Source: Sphagnum magellanicum (taxonomy: Eukaryota; Streptophyta; Sphagnopsida; Sphagnales; Sphagnaceae). From it: 64,000 nucleotides of DNA. The stretch's first letter is position 1, and every line of letters begins with the position of its first letter. Made by a program: the position numbers and the translations under genes. Positions 47,291-57,441 of the stretch are shown piece after piece. The DNA is taken from positions 6,432,041 to 6,496,040 of the forward strand of contig CM038917.1 of NCBI GenBank assembly GCA_021904315.1. Direction: 5' to 3'. The notes beneath the pieces are model-generated. The model saw nothing but the letters and a program-made list of their open reading frames with translations. It had not been told where the DNA came from and searched no databases.

Positions 47291-48730
47291 TTCCCTAAAG
47301 AGGAAGTTTGGTCATTTTGGCTTCAAAAAGGAGATTAAGCATTAAATCACACACATAATTTTGCCAACTTTATGTCTCCCTTTCTTCCTTTGCTTTATGT
47401 GTCCAACCATGCAACAAAATGGTAGGAACTAGGTTTGAACATCCACATATAAAAGCAACTTTATGTTTTCAAAATCACTTTAGATAACCCACCTTGTTAC
47501 CAAACATCCATATCTAGCAATAAATATGACCAATAATGTATTATCATGGCAAGTTCAAGATTTCATCATTGAAATATATTTTACTTTGTCGATTCCATGT
47601 GAATATATAAAAGATTTCAGAAGATTTTTTTTTTTTTTTTCATTTTCCCTCACAAAATTTTGTTCTTTAAATTTTTTTTAATATATATCTATATATGTGG
47701 TAATCACACTTCAAATGTGAAATTGCTATGACTCCTACATTTCCTACATACTTCAAGATGGGGAATTACCTTCCACTTTTGCTTCCATTTCTTCTTAGTT
47801 TGGAGATAAAATGCAAAACCCCACCTTCTTCAGTAGTTATTTGCTTAAGCCTTAGTTAACATGTGACCTATAAATATGCCCACTTGTTGAACCCGTAAAT
47901 GTCTTAACCTTTAAAAGCATGTTGTTTTGGGTTCAATTATTATTTGTGTTGATGATATATGATCTCTAAGGAAAAAGCTTTTAAATTAATTGCAAGAATC
48001 ATCCACTCATTGGTCTCATCAGAAATAGCAACAACAAGCCAATTTAAGCTAGAATAAATACACTCCAACTTTAGCATAATGGGATTCTAACTCTAACATT
48101 ATGTTGGATTTGAAAAAGGCTTGGTGATATGTTGATTTAGAAATAAAAATTAGAAAAGAATAATCCCAATTTCACGGCAATAAAAAAAACAAGCCAAACA
48201 TGTCATTAGTTGATTGGTTTAAATTTGAAATTTTCATTACCAAATGGAAATTGGAATGGGTAACTCAAGACAACATTGTATAGTCCATATTCACCCAAGC
48301 AATGCCAAATATGTTCAACTTTTCAGATTTCTACTTCTTTTCCTAAGACACATTGTCAAAGAAAGGAAAGGGTGTTACAATTCATCAACACCAAATAAAT
48401 CCTCCTCCCCTCTCCCCCACATCCCAATAATGAGAAATCATTGTTGTTTGAGTGCAAGAACAATGCATTACTAAGAATGAGAATGTTCTAAGAAAAGAGA
48501 ATATAAGAAAGGTGGGTGGGGGGGGAGCAAAAAAAGAAGTGCCCAACAACATTCTTCACAATACTTTGCTTGGAAGCAGTACCATGCAATCCACTGCAAT
48601 TGCCATTTACATAGTGGATTACTACTACTATTCATCATACAAAGGAGAGAGTGCCATAATCGACTCGGATAATAAACATTGCTACATGCCCAAATGAGGG
48701 TTATGGATGAAGCTCCTCTAAGAACTCACA

Positions 48731-48863
48731 AGCATAATGACTTCCAACCTCAATGCAATTTCAAGCACAGTGATTTCCAACTTCGATGCAATTTCCAGCA
48801 TAGTGATTTCCAACCCCCATGCAATTTCAAGCATGGTGATTTCCAACTTCCATGCAATTTGGT
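48731..48863. repeat. Four 33-bp tandem repeats
   Basis: Units start at 48731, 48764, 48797 and 48830, exactly 33 bases apart, each with AGCA, 'gatttccaac' and ATGCAATTTC. Since 33 is a multiple of three, an 11-residue repeat (of the form HSDFQLRCNFK) is open through the array in a small frame at 48679-48900. It is more likely a minisatellite than a gene. Confidence 0.85.
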
Positions 48864-49079
48864 TTGGCTCAATGGTAGGGTTGCCTTGCATTTTCAGTAG
48901 AGGTTTTGCAATGCTGGGAAATTGAGCTTTGAATGCAAATTTCTTCTGTATAGAACTTTCCCCTGTTTGTTTTGAGGAAGAAGCTAGCCAATCTGGCATT
49001 GCAAAATTCTTCCCACCCACAAGCTTAATAATTTCCTATTTCTGGATCCACAAGCAACAAGAAACAGCAGGCTGCTGAA

Positions 49080-49610
49080 GAGATCAGATGCCGAACGAAT
49101 CAGGCAGGCAAGCTGGATCCCCATTCTCGAAGCTTGTGCTCGAAGTTGCTATTAATACAAAAGTTGTAAGTAAGTTGATAAGTGGAAGAAGATGCAGTGC
49201 AACTTGGTGATGGGGTGTGGGGGACGGTCGGTCCCGCGGTCTGTGTGAGAAGGAAGCCGGGCTGTTGTTGCTGCGCTATACACACAAGTCTCTCTACCTT
49301 ACCTCATGGGTGTGGAAGATCAAGCGCTGCTGCTTCTTCTTCTTCTTCTTCTGGTGGGACTTGGCGATTCCCTTTACTATTTGTTGCTGGAGATTTTGCA
49401 ATCCCGGCATTTGGGTGTCCAAATGCGGAAGAGATTAGATCCTCGGGATTCGCTCACGAGACACGAGACCGGCAAAAGCAACGCCTTTGCAGCAGCATGG
49501 GTTCTCTTCCTTGTCCATTGGGAGTGGCATTCCAGCAACAGAATCTGCAGGGTCGGATTTTCTTGTCGTGTCATTCCGGAATGTAATATGCGGGGTTGGA
49601 TTTCTTGACA
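49080..49610 (+). other. GC-richer island with 100-codon open frame
   Basis: This stretch stands out from its AT-rich surroundings by base composition and CpG content. A real ATG at 49306 opens a 100-codon frame to 49608: MGVEDQ, then a Leu-rich hydrophobic run made by a CTT repeat, then a mixed chain with HETGKSNAF and WEWHSSNRICRVG. It resembles the leader and first exon of a plant gene, but no known domain is seen and no downstream exon was found. A small gene, a decayed gene or a non-coding transcript are all possible. Confidence 0.25.
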
Positions 49611-49671
49611 ACTTCTTATCCATTATTTCCTTTATAATATCAGTATTTATTTTTTGGGGAATTTTTTTAAT

Positions 49672-49800
49672 GTAGCCTAGGAAGATTTAGCCAAATCTGG
49701 CTATAACCCAGGTATGAAGTACAAATTTAAAAAATCAACCTTCTATATTCATGGCTACACACAGAAAACCAACTATAGAAATCTGGTGATTTTTTACTCT
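49672..49800 (+). mobile_element. GTAGCC/GGCTAC MITE-like element, copy 5
   Basis: GTAGCCTAGGAAGA, TTTAGCCAAATCTGGCTATA, ATGGCTACACA and 'agaaatctggtgattttt', in the family order. Sequence similarity with copy 3 continues to about 49880 ('ccctccaaaatc'). Confidence 0.65.
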
Positions 49801-50045
49801 TTTTCTCCCTCACTTTTGGTGATTGAAACCCTCCAAAATCACTTCATTTTCGAGTTTTTGATTTCTTAATTTTTCTTTTTTGGCGAAACTTTGCCAGTAT
49901 TATCTCCTTTGGGATGCCACAACCAGAGATTTTTTTCTCACAATTTTTTTAACGTTTTTTGACCAAGAAAAAGGAAATTAAAATAATAATCATTTAGCTA
50001 AAAAATTTCTTTTTTATTCCAAATTTTTTAGATAAAAAATTGACC

Positions 50046-50067
50046 CTGGTCATGACGTCATGACCAG
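50046..50067. promoter_or_regulatory. Perfect 22-bp palindrome with TGACGTCA core
   Basis: The 22 bases read the same on both strands, centred on TGACGTCA, a bZIP (CRE-like) site, flanked by GGTCA and TGACC. It stands at the left edge of a repeat-rich stretch, so it may be an element end rather than a control site. Confidence 0.5.
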
Positions 50068-50450
50068 TGTGGGGTATTTGATTCTTGTAATACCCACCAG
50101 TTCCAGGGATTTGAAAAAAGTTCAGAATCAAAGAACTGCCTGTTTTGGGTATTTGAAAAAAAATTCAGAAGCAAAGAACTGCCAGTTTTGGGTATTTCAG
50201 AAACTTCAAAAAACCTCCGGGCTTCATGAAAGAACCGGAAAAGACTTAGCATTGTAAGGTGGATATTTGAATTTTTGCAAAAATTGAGAACCACGGATAC
50301 ATAAAAGATTCGGGTATTTGAGTTTTTGATAACTATGGTTATATAAAATAAACAGGCAGTTGATTTTTTGATAACCGTGGATATCAACTTGATACCTGGA
50401 GGGGGTTTGGTGCAATTTCCAATACCCGCCCTATTTGGCGTAAAATTTGC
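50068..50450. repeat. Composite short repeats
   Basis: Two ~45-bp units (about 50112-50199) share CAAAGAACTGCC, 'gttttgggtattt' and 'ttcagaa'. From 50260 to 50400 a second motif with 'gagtttttgataac' and '(c)cgtggata' or 'ctatggtta' recurs three times. No gene. Confidence 0.55.
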
Positions 50451-50809
50451 TTTGGCTATTTATTCACAGACCAGTAGCTGTCTTTTTACTTAATTATTTG
50501 TTGATGGAAAATAAGATGGAAAATAGCTCATTAGGGATTACAGAATTTAATAGACCCAAAAGGCCATAATAGCTCATAAAAGCAAATTACATGACCAAGA
50601 ATGGTTTGAGCCCATCATTACAACATGTTAACAACTTTCGAAAGGCCGATTCTGCTGTGGAACCAATCCGAAACAGTTCATTATAAAAAATAAAATAGTG
50701 CTCCAAACAAGCCGATTATGAAAATAAAATCTCAAAAATCTGTGAGGTGTGTTTTGTTTCCATTACTAAGCAATTTCTACTATATTCAATTTTCTAATGT
50801 AAACTGAGG

Positions 50810-50935
50810 TGGTGATTCTCCACAAGGAGATTTAGCCAAATTTGATCCAAATGAGATACAAAAATATAGTATCCTTTCTATTTTATTGGCTACCTATTGG
50901 AATGCATGATAAGAAATTTTGATGACCTGTGAAAA
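50810..50935 (+). mobile_element. GTAGCC/GGCTAC MITE-like element, copy 6
   Basis: 'gaggtggtgattctcc', GATTTAGCCAAATTTG, 'atcctttctat', TTGGCTACCTA. A diverged, probably shortened copy. Confidence 0.5.
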
Positions 50936-50979
50936 AAAACTTCTTATAATTTGGTGAATTTCTGCTATTTTAGATTAAA

Positions 50980-51245
50980 AGTCCAGCGTTGGGTGGTTCT
51001 TAGAACGAGGGGGACAGATACCCACCATTGATCAACCTGGGTATATAGCCACTTGCCTCGTCGGTTCTCAAAGTACTCTGAGAACCGTTATTGTCAGAAA
51101 ATCTGAAAAAGTAAAAGAACCGGAAAGAGAACCGTCGGTTCTTTCCCCCGTGAAGATTGCCAGTTCTTTTTAAGGTTTAAAATCAGATGGTTCTCTGAAA
51201 TATTGAAGGGCAATTTTGTTAAAAATTTCAAAGAACCACACAACA
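50980..51245. repeat. AGAACC/GGTTCT-rich inverted motif cluster
   Basis: The word AGAACC or its inverse GGTTCT occurs at least eight times here, including an exact hairpin CGGTTCTCA (51062-51070) with TGAGAACCG (51079-51087) and the near-palindrome AGAACCGTCGGTTCT at 51128. The same word is frequent in 50220-50300. Confidence 0.55.
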
Positions 51246-54200
51246 CTGGATAAAACCACATATGCTTGCCCAAATTTTCAAATTTTATAAAAACCTTTAA
51301 AAACCTCCCATTTACATGAAGATATCATAATTATGTTATTTTTCATCCTTTTGAACTCTAATATTTCTCCTGTAAATTGGAGGGTGGGAAAATTAACTTA
51401 AGAAAAATAATTAATTATAATACCCTTTAATTTGGTCCCCATATCCCATATAAGCTATGAAGTTAGAGAATGTCATAAAACTCCCCATAACAAATTTTTT
51501 TATAAAAAAACTCAAAACCATAATTTAAAATAATTATAAAATATTATATTTGCAGGTGTCAGTTCTGCGTCAGGGTGGGCTAGGAATTTCAACCCTCCCA
51601 AAAAAAAAAAAAAAGAGGGGAAAAAAATCCAAGAGGAAGAAGGGGACGAAAGACACTAGATGATGAGGAAGTTTCTTAGCCTGGGGTCAAAGAACGTCCT
51701 CTTTGGGCGATTATTATTATTATTATATATTTTTGGGGTTTGGCTTTGTGCCGATGACGACCCAATGCCACCAATTTAGGTGTAATTCTTTAGTGAAAAA
51801 AAGAAAAAAAAAAAAAAAAAGGAGCTGCCTCTTTGGACAACATTGCACCTATGACCACATCGCAAAATTATTTATTAAAATTAGTTATTGCAATTAGTTA
51901 TTGCAATTATTTATTAAAATGGTGTGGGTGGGAGCTCTTGGGGGGATTTTGGGGGAATTTTTTTTTATTTAAAAAAAAAGCTCATGTGCAATGAAGGGAG
52001 GAGGGGGCCACAATGAGGGGCCGACTGAGAAGCCACGAGGTCCTTAAAGTGCGGCCTAAGCCAGGTGACGAATCTGTAGCCAGCCCTTCAGCCGCCCTAC
52101 GCCATGCTATGAGCTTATCATCACCTCATTTGATCTTTATTAATTTAATTTAATTTAATTTAATTTTCTCTATTTTTTTTTTTTTTAATTTTCCCCCTCT
52201 CTCGTTAAGTGTAAAGACCTGCTGAAAATCTTCTGGTGTATTTGGATGACACATTCTTATGCGGAATTTGACCTCCGAGAAATGTCATGGCCGGTTGTTT
52301 TCAACAATTGCTTTGAATTCTATTTGCCGATAATTGACACATTCTAAGCTTGTTGAATGAACGTCCCACCCAGTTCCCCTCTTCCCGCCTCGTCTCACGA
52401 GGCCTCTACAACAAAAAAAAAAAAAAGAAAAAAGAAAAAAAAAAAAGGCCTAAAGATGAGAACTTTGTATTTTTTTCAAGCGGTTAAAGAGTCTAGAGTT
52501 GGATGAGGTGATGGGCATTCAAATGCTTTTTGCTTAGGAACTACAACCTAGGTACATTCATCCATGTTTAGAGAGAGAGAGAGAGCGAGAGTTCATGTTT
52601 TCTTGACTCTTTGGTTTGAAAGGACTTCTTTAGTAATTTTTTGGTGCTTTTTGGCATGATTTCTTTGTTTGATTTGTTCACTAGTCATCATGGGTTAGAC
52701 CAACACCGGAGGTCTGGTCCATAGTTTCTTAGGTGTGTTCTGAGTCGCCTCTCTCCGCCACAAAAAAAAAATGGTCTAAAGTAGTGTATTTCATCACCAT
52801 GATGCCAAAGGGGGAGCCAAATGGGGGGTCCCTCATGGGAAAAAATGGTACCCTCCCCCTCGTCCCCCACTTTTTTTTGCCGTGTGATTTGGAATAAAAG
52901 GTTTCTTTGTTCTTTTTGCCCCCAAAAAAGGGGGAGGAAAGAAGGTTTTATCACATGGGGACCTACCTCTAGCTAGTAGGAAAGACCAGATGCATATATG
53001 AGACTAAACACACACACATTGGACGGACAAAAGAAGGGACGGATGGATGGTCGAGCCATTTAGTAGTGGTTGGCCAAAGTTGACACCATGACTCGAAAAA
53101 CATAAACCGAGTGAATTCACTCATCCAAAACAATTTATTTTAAGAGCCATAAAAAGGAAATTTTTTTGACAAAATCTTTTTTCTTTTAGTCCTTTCAATT
53201 TTGTTCTAAACACACGGACTCCTCCTCCGAAGGTGGGTTGAGCATGAAGTTCGGGTAAAAGCCAAACCGCATGAGCTCTCGCTCTTTGGAAATGGCCTCA
53301 AGACATGGTATTTTTTGTCGCTAAGCTTATATAATAGGCAAACACAACTTGAGTCTTGATCGTAAGTATTACATCAGTGTATCCAACATGGGCTACAACA
53401 ACAAGTGGGGTGAGAAGGGGCGGTTCGTCATCTAATTAACAGCAGGCCGGCCTCCCCTCCCCTCCCCTCATGTATAATGCCGCCTTCATGAGGTTCATCA
53501 CACACAGCATGGAACAAAGAAAAAACAAGTGATTTCGTGTCAAGGGAAGCATAGAGAATCAGTTCCGAGAAATGTTCTACCATCCAAAAAAAAAATCATA
53601 ATAAGAACAAACTAGGCCCACATGGTGACATAAACACATTTTTAGGGTTTATTACTAGTATATTATGGTCCACGGGCACTAATGGTAATTCTCCATGGAG
53701 ATTACGAGATTACGCCCTTTGGGATAAGCCCATAAATTGTTAAGGGATCAAGAGTTGTTGAATGAATGAATGAATGAATGGGTATATACATCCATCCGGC
53801 TGAAAGAATTAAAACATGCACCCTTTTTTGGGAATTCTAATATAGTGCTTATTGATGGTTAAGAGGAGCATGGGATTTTGTGTTTTTTTTATTCCGAAAT
53901 CAAGCAATATTGCTTGTTCTCATGTATTGAAAATACATTTCTAAAATACCCAATGGTCGTCACCTACTTATATAGTTTGATGATCTGAGGGCCTTTCACC
54001 CAACTACCTATTTTGTCTAGTTCAACAGACCAGGAAAAAAAAAAAACTAAAAAAAAAAAGTCAATTACATACTTGCCGTTGAAAAATAATTTGTTTTGAC
54101 CCCACCAATCACTCCCAAAATTGTTCACCAAATGAATCATCATGTATAGAGAGACACCCTAATCATTCAATTCAAAGGGGGGGGGAGGGGGGGGGGGGAT

Positions 54201-54498
54201 TTGTTTTTTTCTTTTTTCTTTTGTAGAAAGAAAAAGAAAACCCATTCCTCATCCTCCCAACACCATCTGGACGGATGGATGAAAAGCTTCATTTCATCCC
54301 GACGTCCTTTATTATATGTAATGTAAAGAAAAAACGAAAGAAGGGTTTCATCCATCCACGTCTTCCACTTCCTTGAGAAATAATGTCAAAGTTTCATCCA
54401 TCCACATCTTCCACTTCCTTGACAAATAGTGTCCCATTGACTCTGATGGACATGGTATCTTCCAAAATCAACAAGTTCCCCAATCCAACAGCAAATCA
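51246..54498. other. AT-rich, simple-repeat-rich spacer
   Basis: No gene is recognised. Simple repeats include (TTA)n near 51711, (TTTAA)n near 52137-52165, (GA)n near 52571, (AATG)n near 53758 and a G-rich run near 54177-54200. The sequence near 54270-54325 shares words with 7460-7535. Confidence 0.45.
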
Positions 54499-54930
54499 GT
54501 TCTATTGATTTTCTTGCACCTTTTTCCTAACGACAAACATGTTCCCAATCCAATGCCCAATAGTTCCCAATCCAATGACCAAAGAGTTCCCAATCCAATG
54601 CCCACTAGTTCCCAATCCAATGACCAAAGAGTTCCCAATCCAATGCCCAATAGTTCCCAATCCAATGACCAAAGAGTTCCCAATCCAATGCCCAATAGTT
54701 CCCAATACAATGGCCAAATAGTTCCATTGACTTTATTGCACATTTTCTTCACTAAGAAACAACGTTCCCAATGCAATGCCAAAACAACTTAGTTCCATTG
54801 ACTTTTTAGTGGCGTTTCTCTTACTAAGAAACAACGTTCCCAATGCAATTCCAAAATAACTTACATCCATTGACTATTTTGCACATTTTTCTTCCTAACA
54901 AAAACAAGTTCCCAATCGCGTGATTGTAGT
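54499..54930. repeat. Nested tandem repeats (~71 bp and 45 bp)
   Basis: An outer unit of 71-72 bp begins near 54721, 54792 and 54864 (GTTCCATTGACTTT type, then a TTGCACATTTT-like block, then GTTCCCAATGCAAT), with a related start near 54499. Inside the first outer unit, the GTTCCCAATCCAATG part has expanded to eight copies at 54541-54720, alternating 22 and 23 bases as four 45-bp dimers. 45 being a multiple of three, the array stays open in frames on both strands. Confidence 0.85.
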
Positions 54931-55309
54931 CATATCACAAGCCCCTTGCAAAACGTAAGTATCACAAAGAAGGGGAAAAAAATTAAATTAAATGAGGAAA
55001 TTGGGAAGCCAGAGTAGTTGTGTTGTTGTCGCCTAATGGGTCCCCACCTACCAATTGCGAATCATTGAAAAAAAGGAAAAAAAAGAAAAAAAAAGGAAAA
55101 AGAATTTTTAAAAAAAGGACACCCACAGGTCCCCCCTCCCAAACTAGTACTTATTATCCCCCACCCGTCCCCATTTTTTCCTCCCCTTTTTCGCTCTTAC
55201 CTAGTGTGGCCTTAGCCCGTTGGCCCAATTGTCAATTCCTTACACCCCCCCCCAACAAATTTCTCTTTCCAAATGATTCTTAAAACCCAATAATATCATA
55301 ATATCCCTT
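54931..55309. other. Spacer with A-rich and C-rich runs
   Basis: No gene is seen. The stretch has AAAAAG runs near 55065-55120 and C runs near 55130 and 55245. Confidence 0.4.
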
Positions 55310-55600
55310 GCACCACCTTAGGTCGAAAAATTACAAAAATTGAGGGCTTTCCAACAATACCAAGAGTGTGCCCCCAATTTTTTTCTTTTCCATAAGATTT
55401 TTAGTTTTGATTTTGTTGAAGTTTTTGGGATAAAATTATTCACTAACTCTCCCATCGTAGGTCTAAACATTATGAAACCGCCTCGGTGTGCACCCCAAGT
55501 CATCGATCGGTGTGGGTGTAAAACATTATGAAATCACTTCGATAAACACTTACTCGTCATCGTCGAGGGCTTGCCGATGATACCAAATGTGTGACGACAG
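55310..55600. repeat. Dispersed repeat related to 4003-4309
   Basis: Contains CCAACAATACCAAGAGTGTG, 'taggtctaaac', 'accgcctcggtgtgcacccc' and a further 'gataccaaatgtgtg' in the family order described at 4003. Confidence 0.45.
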
Positions 55601-55634
55601 GTGAGGGCAAGGTTTCATCATTTTTAATTTTTTT

Positions 55635-55915
55635 TGGTGATGTCGCTTTGAAGTGATGAGTGTCCATAAGACAGTTTAACCAAATTTGGCTATAAATAAA
55701 CAAGATATGATAATAAAAATGTTTATAAGTGGCTTTCACATTTTTGACTACATGCTAAAACCCAATAGAGAAATCTACCGATTTTTCGACAACTAAAAAA
55801 CCGAAAAAAAAATGCTTTTAGCCATTTTGGAAAAAAGAAGAAGCCAACAGACTAAATTTAGACTACATGCTAAAAAAAACCCAATGGAGAAATCTGCCAA
55901 ATTTTCAAAAAAAAA
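55635..55915 (+). mobile_element. GTAGCC/GGCTAC MITE-like element, copy 7 plus fragment
   Basis: 'gaagtgatgagtgtccataag', shown by GTGTCCATAAG, then TTTAACCAAATTTGGCTATA, TTTTTGACTACATGC and 'agaaatctaccga'. A second fragment with GACTACATGCTAAAA and 'gagaaatctgcca' follows at 55858, as if the 3' half had been duplicated. Confidence 0.5.
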
Positions 55916-56109
55916 ATCTAAAAAATAGAAAAAAAAATTTCTTTTTAGCCATTTTGAAAAAAAAGAAAAGAAGCCTACGGACAAAATTTAGCATTGATTA
56001 AAAATTGTTAATTAAACCACAGCAAAGAAAAGAAAACTAATTTCTTTCAGAAATTTTTAAACAATAAAATTCCACTCTTGACTTGGCACATGGGTTGAAA
56101 ATTGGAACC

Positions 56110-57441
56110 TTAGTTAGAAGGCAGGAAGAAGAAGAAGAAGAAGAAGACGGACTTGAGGAAGACTTGAAGAAGAAGAAGAAGAAGAAGAGGGGGGGGGAGG
56201 GTGTGTTGAGTGGTAATTATTTGCGTTGTGTTTTGGTTTTTTGTTGTTGTTGTTGTTGTTGTTGGTGTTTTCATTGGAGAGAGTGTCTCTTTTATGCATC
56301 AATTTTGAACAACCTTTGGTTACTCGTGGCAAGCGATTGAATCTTTTTGTTTTGTAAAAAAGTTCTGGCAAGCATTGGAGTTGCTCCACGGAAGGAGGAG
56401 GATTAAGAGAAAAAGCGGAAGATTGATTGAATTTCCAAGTGTTCGAGTCAAGCAAGAGGAGGAGGAGGAGGAGGAGCAGAAGAAGAAGAGAGGATTTGCT
56501 TTTGAGGAGAAGAGGAGGAGGAGAGAGGATTTGCTTTTGAGGAGAAGAGGAGGAGGAGGAGGAGAGAGGATTTGTTTTTGAGGAGAAGAGGAGGAGACCT
56601 GCTTGTTGCTGGTAAAGGAGGGAAGAAGCAAGAGGAGGAGGAGAAGAAGAAGAAGAAGAGAAGAATATAACCTGGTGGAATTTGATTGTCTTGGAGCTCT
56701 GCTTTACATATAAAGAAGCGAAATTTGTTAGGGACGCGTGCACTGTCGAAGAGGACAACAACCGGACGTGCAGAGGCATTGCATTGGAAACAAGAAGGTC
56801 ATAGACAAATTTTCAAGAGCGGCTGCCTGGTGGCTGGTGTATCGTCTAGGATACACTATCAAGGTATAGTAATATCGGTTCCTTGTTTTCCTGGAATTGC
56901 CAAACCGCTAGAATGTGAGAAGAGAGATGATATCTGAACAGCAATAGATCCTCCTCTTCGGCATTGAACTCTTCCAGCAAAGAAGAACTTATTTCTGTTT
57001 TTTCTGCATAATTCGACTGTTGCATTGTGTTAGCCGGAGTGATGAGAACTCGAGATGTAAATTTCTGTACATACTAACTGCGATGCATCTGGAATTGTCA
57101 GATTTGTTGCATGTAGACAAAAAACCGTGTGAGAGCATGGCTGCAGGAGATAGATCACCATGTGTTTCCTTGAAAATCTTGTGATGTCAAATGCCGCATT
57201 GTGCAATTTCCCCCGTGCTTACGCATCTATTTGATTCTTGCTCCTTCAGATGCTGCTGCAGCGTCGCTTAGGAAGAGCATGAAGGATGCTGCTGCAATCT
57301 GGAATTAAGTCATGTAGTCTGACAACGATCTGTGTGCTCATTGCAGAGATCTGAGGCTTCAAAGACGCCTGCAACTTAGTGTTACCGGAAGGAGGTTTGT
57401 TGCTGTCGACTGTGTAAGGTGGAAGTAGATTTCTTCGGCGC
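56110..57441 (+). promoter_or_regulatory. GA-rich region and PLATZ upstream leader
   Basis: (GAA)n near 56128-56190 and (GGA)n from 56455 to 56660 include three copies of AGGATTTG(C/T)TTTTGAGGAG at 56491, 56525 and 56567. From 56690 on the DNA is less biased and looks like a plant leader. It probably holds the promoter and spliced 5' UTR of PLATZ. Open frames on either strand here are products of the triplet repeats. Confidence 0.4.

Larger units (their letters stand above)
44168..48730. other. AT-rich spacer with minor tandem repeats
   Basis: No gene is recognised. The stretch holds a (TTC)n run near 44944-44962, an (ATTT)n run near 45120-45140, the 24-bp repeats at 45765-45860 and degenerate ~80-bp repeats between 46870 and 47290. 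A few open frames of 60-80 codons have no family resemblance. Confidence 0.45.

Noticed and set aside
54541-54720. Regular short repeats resembling a CRISPR array
   Set aside because: Units are head-to-tail without unique spacers, alternate 22 and 23 bases, and lie in a plant nuclear context. It is a minisatellite.
56114-56779. 221-codon Ser-rich open frame on the minus strand
   Set aside because: Produced by (GAA)n and (GGA)n triplet repeats read as Ser/Leu/Pro.
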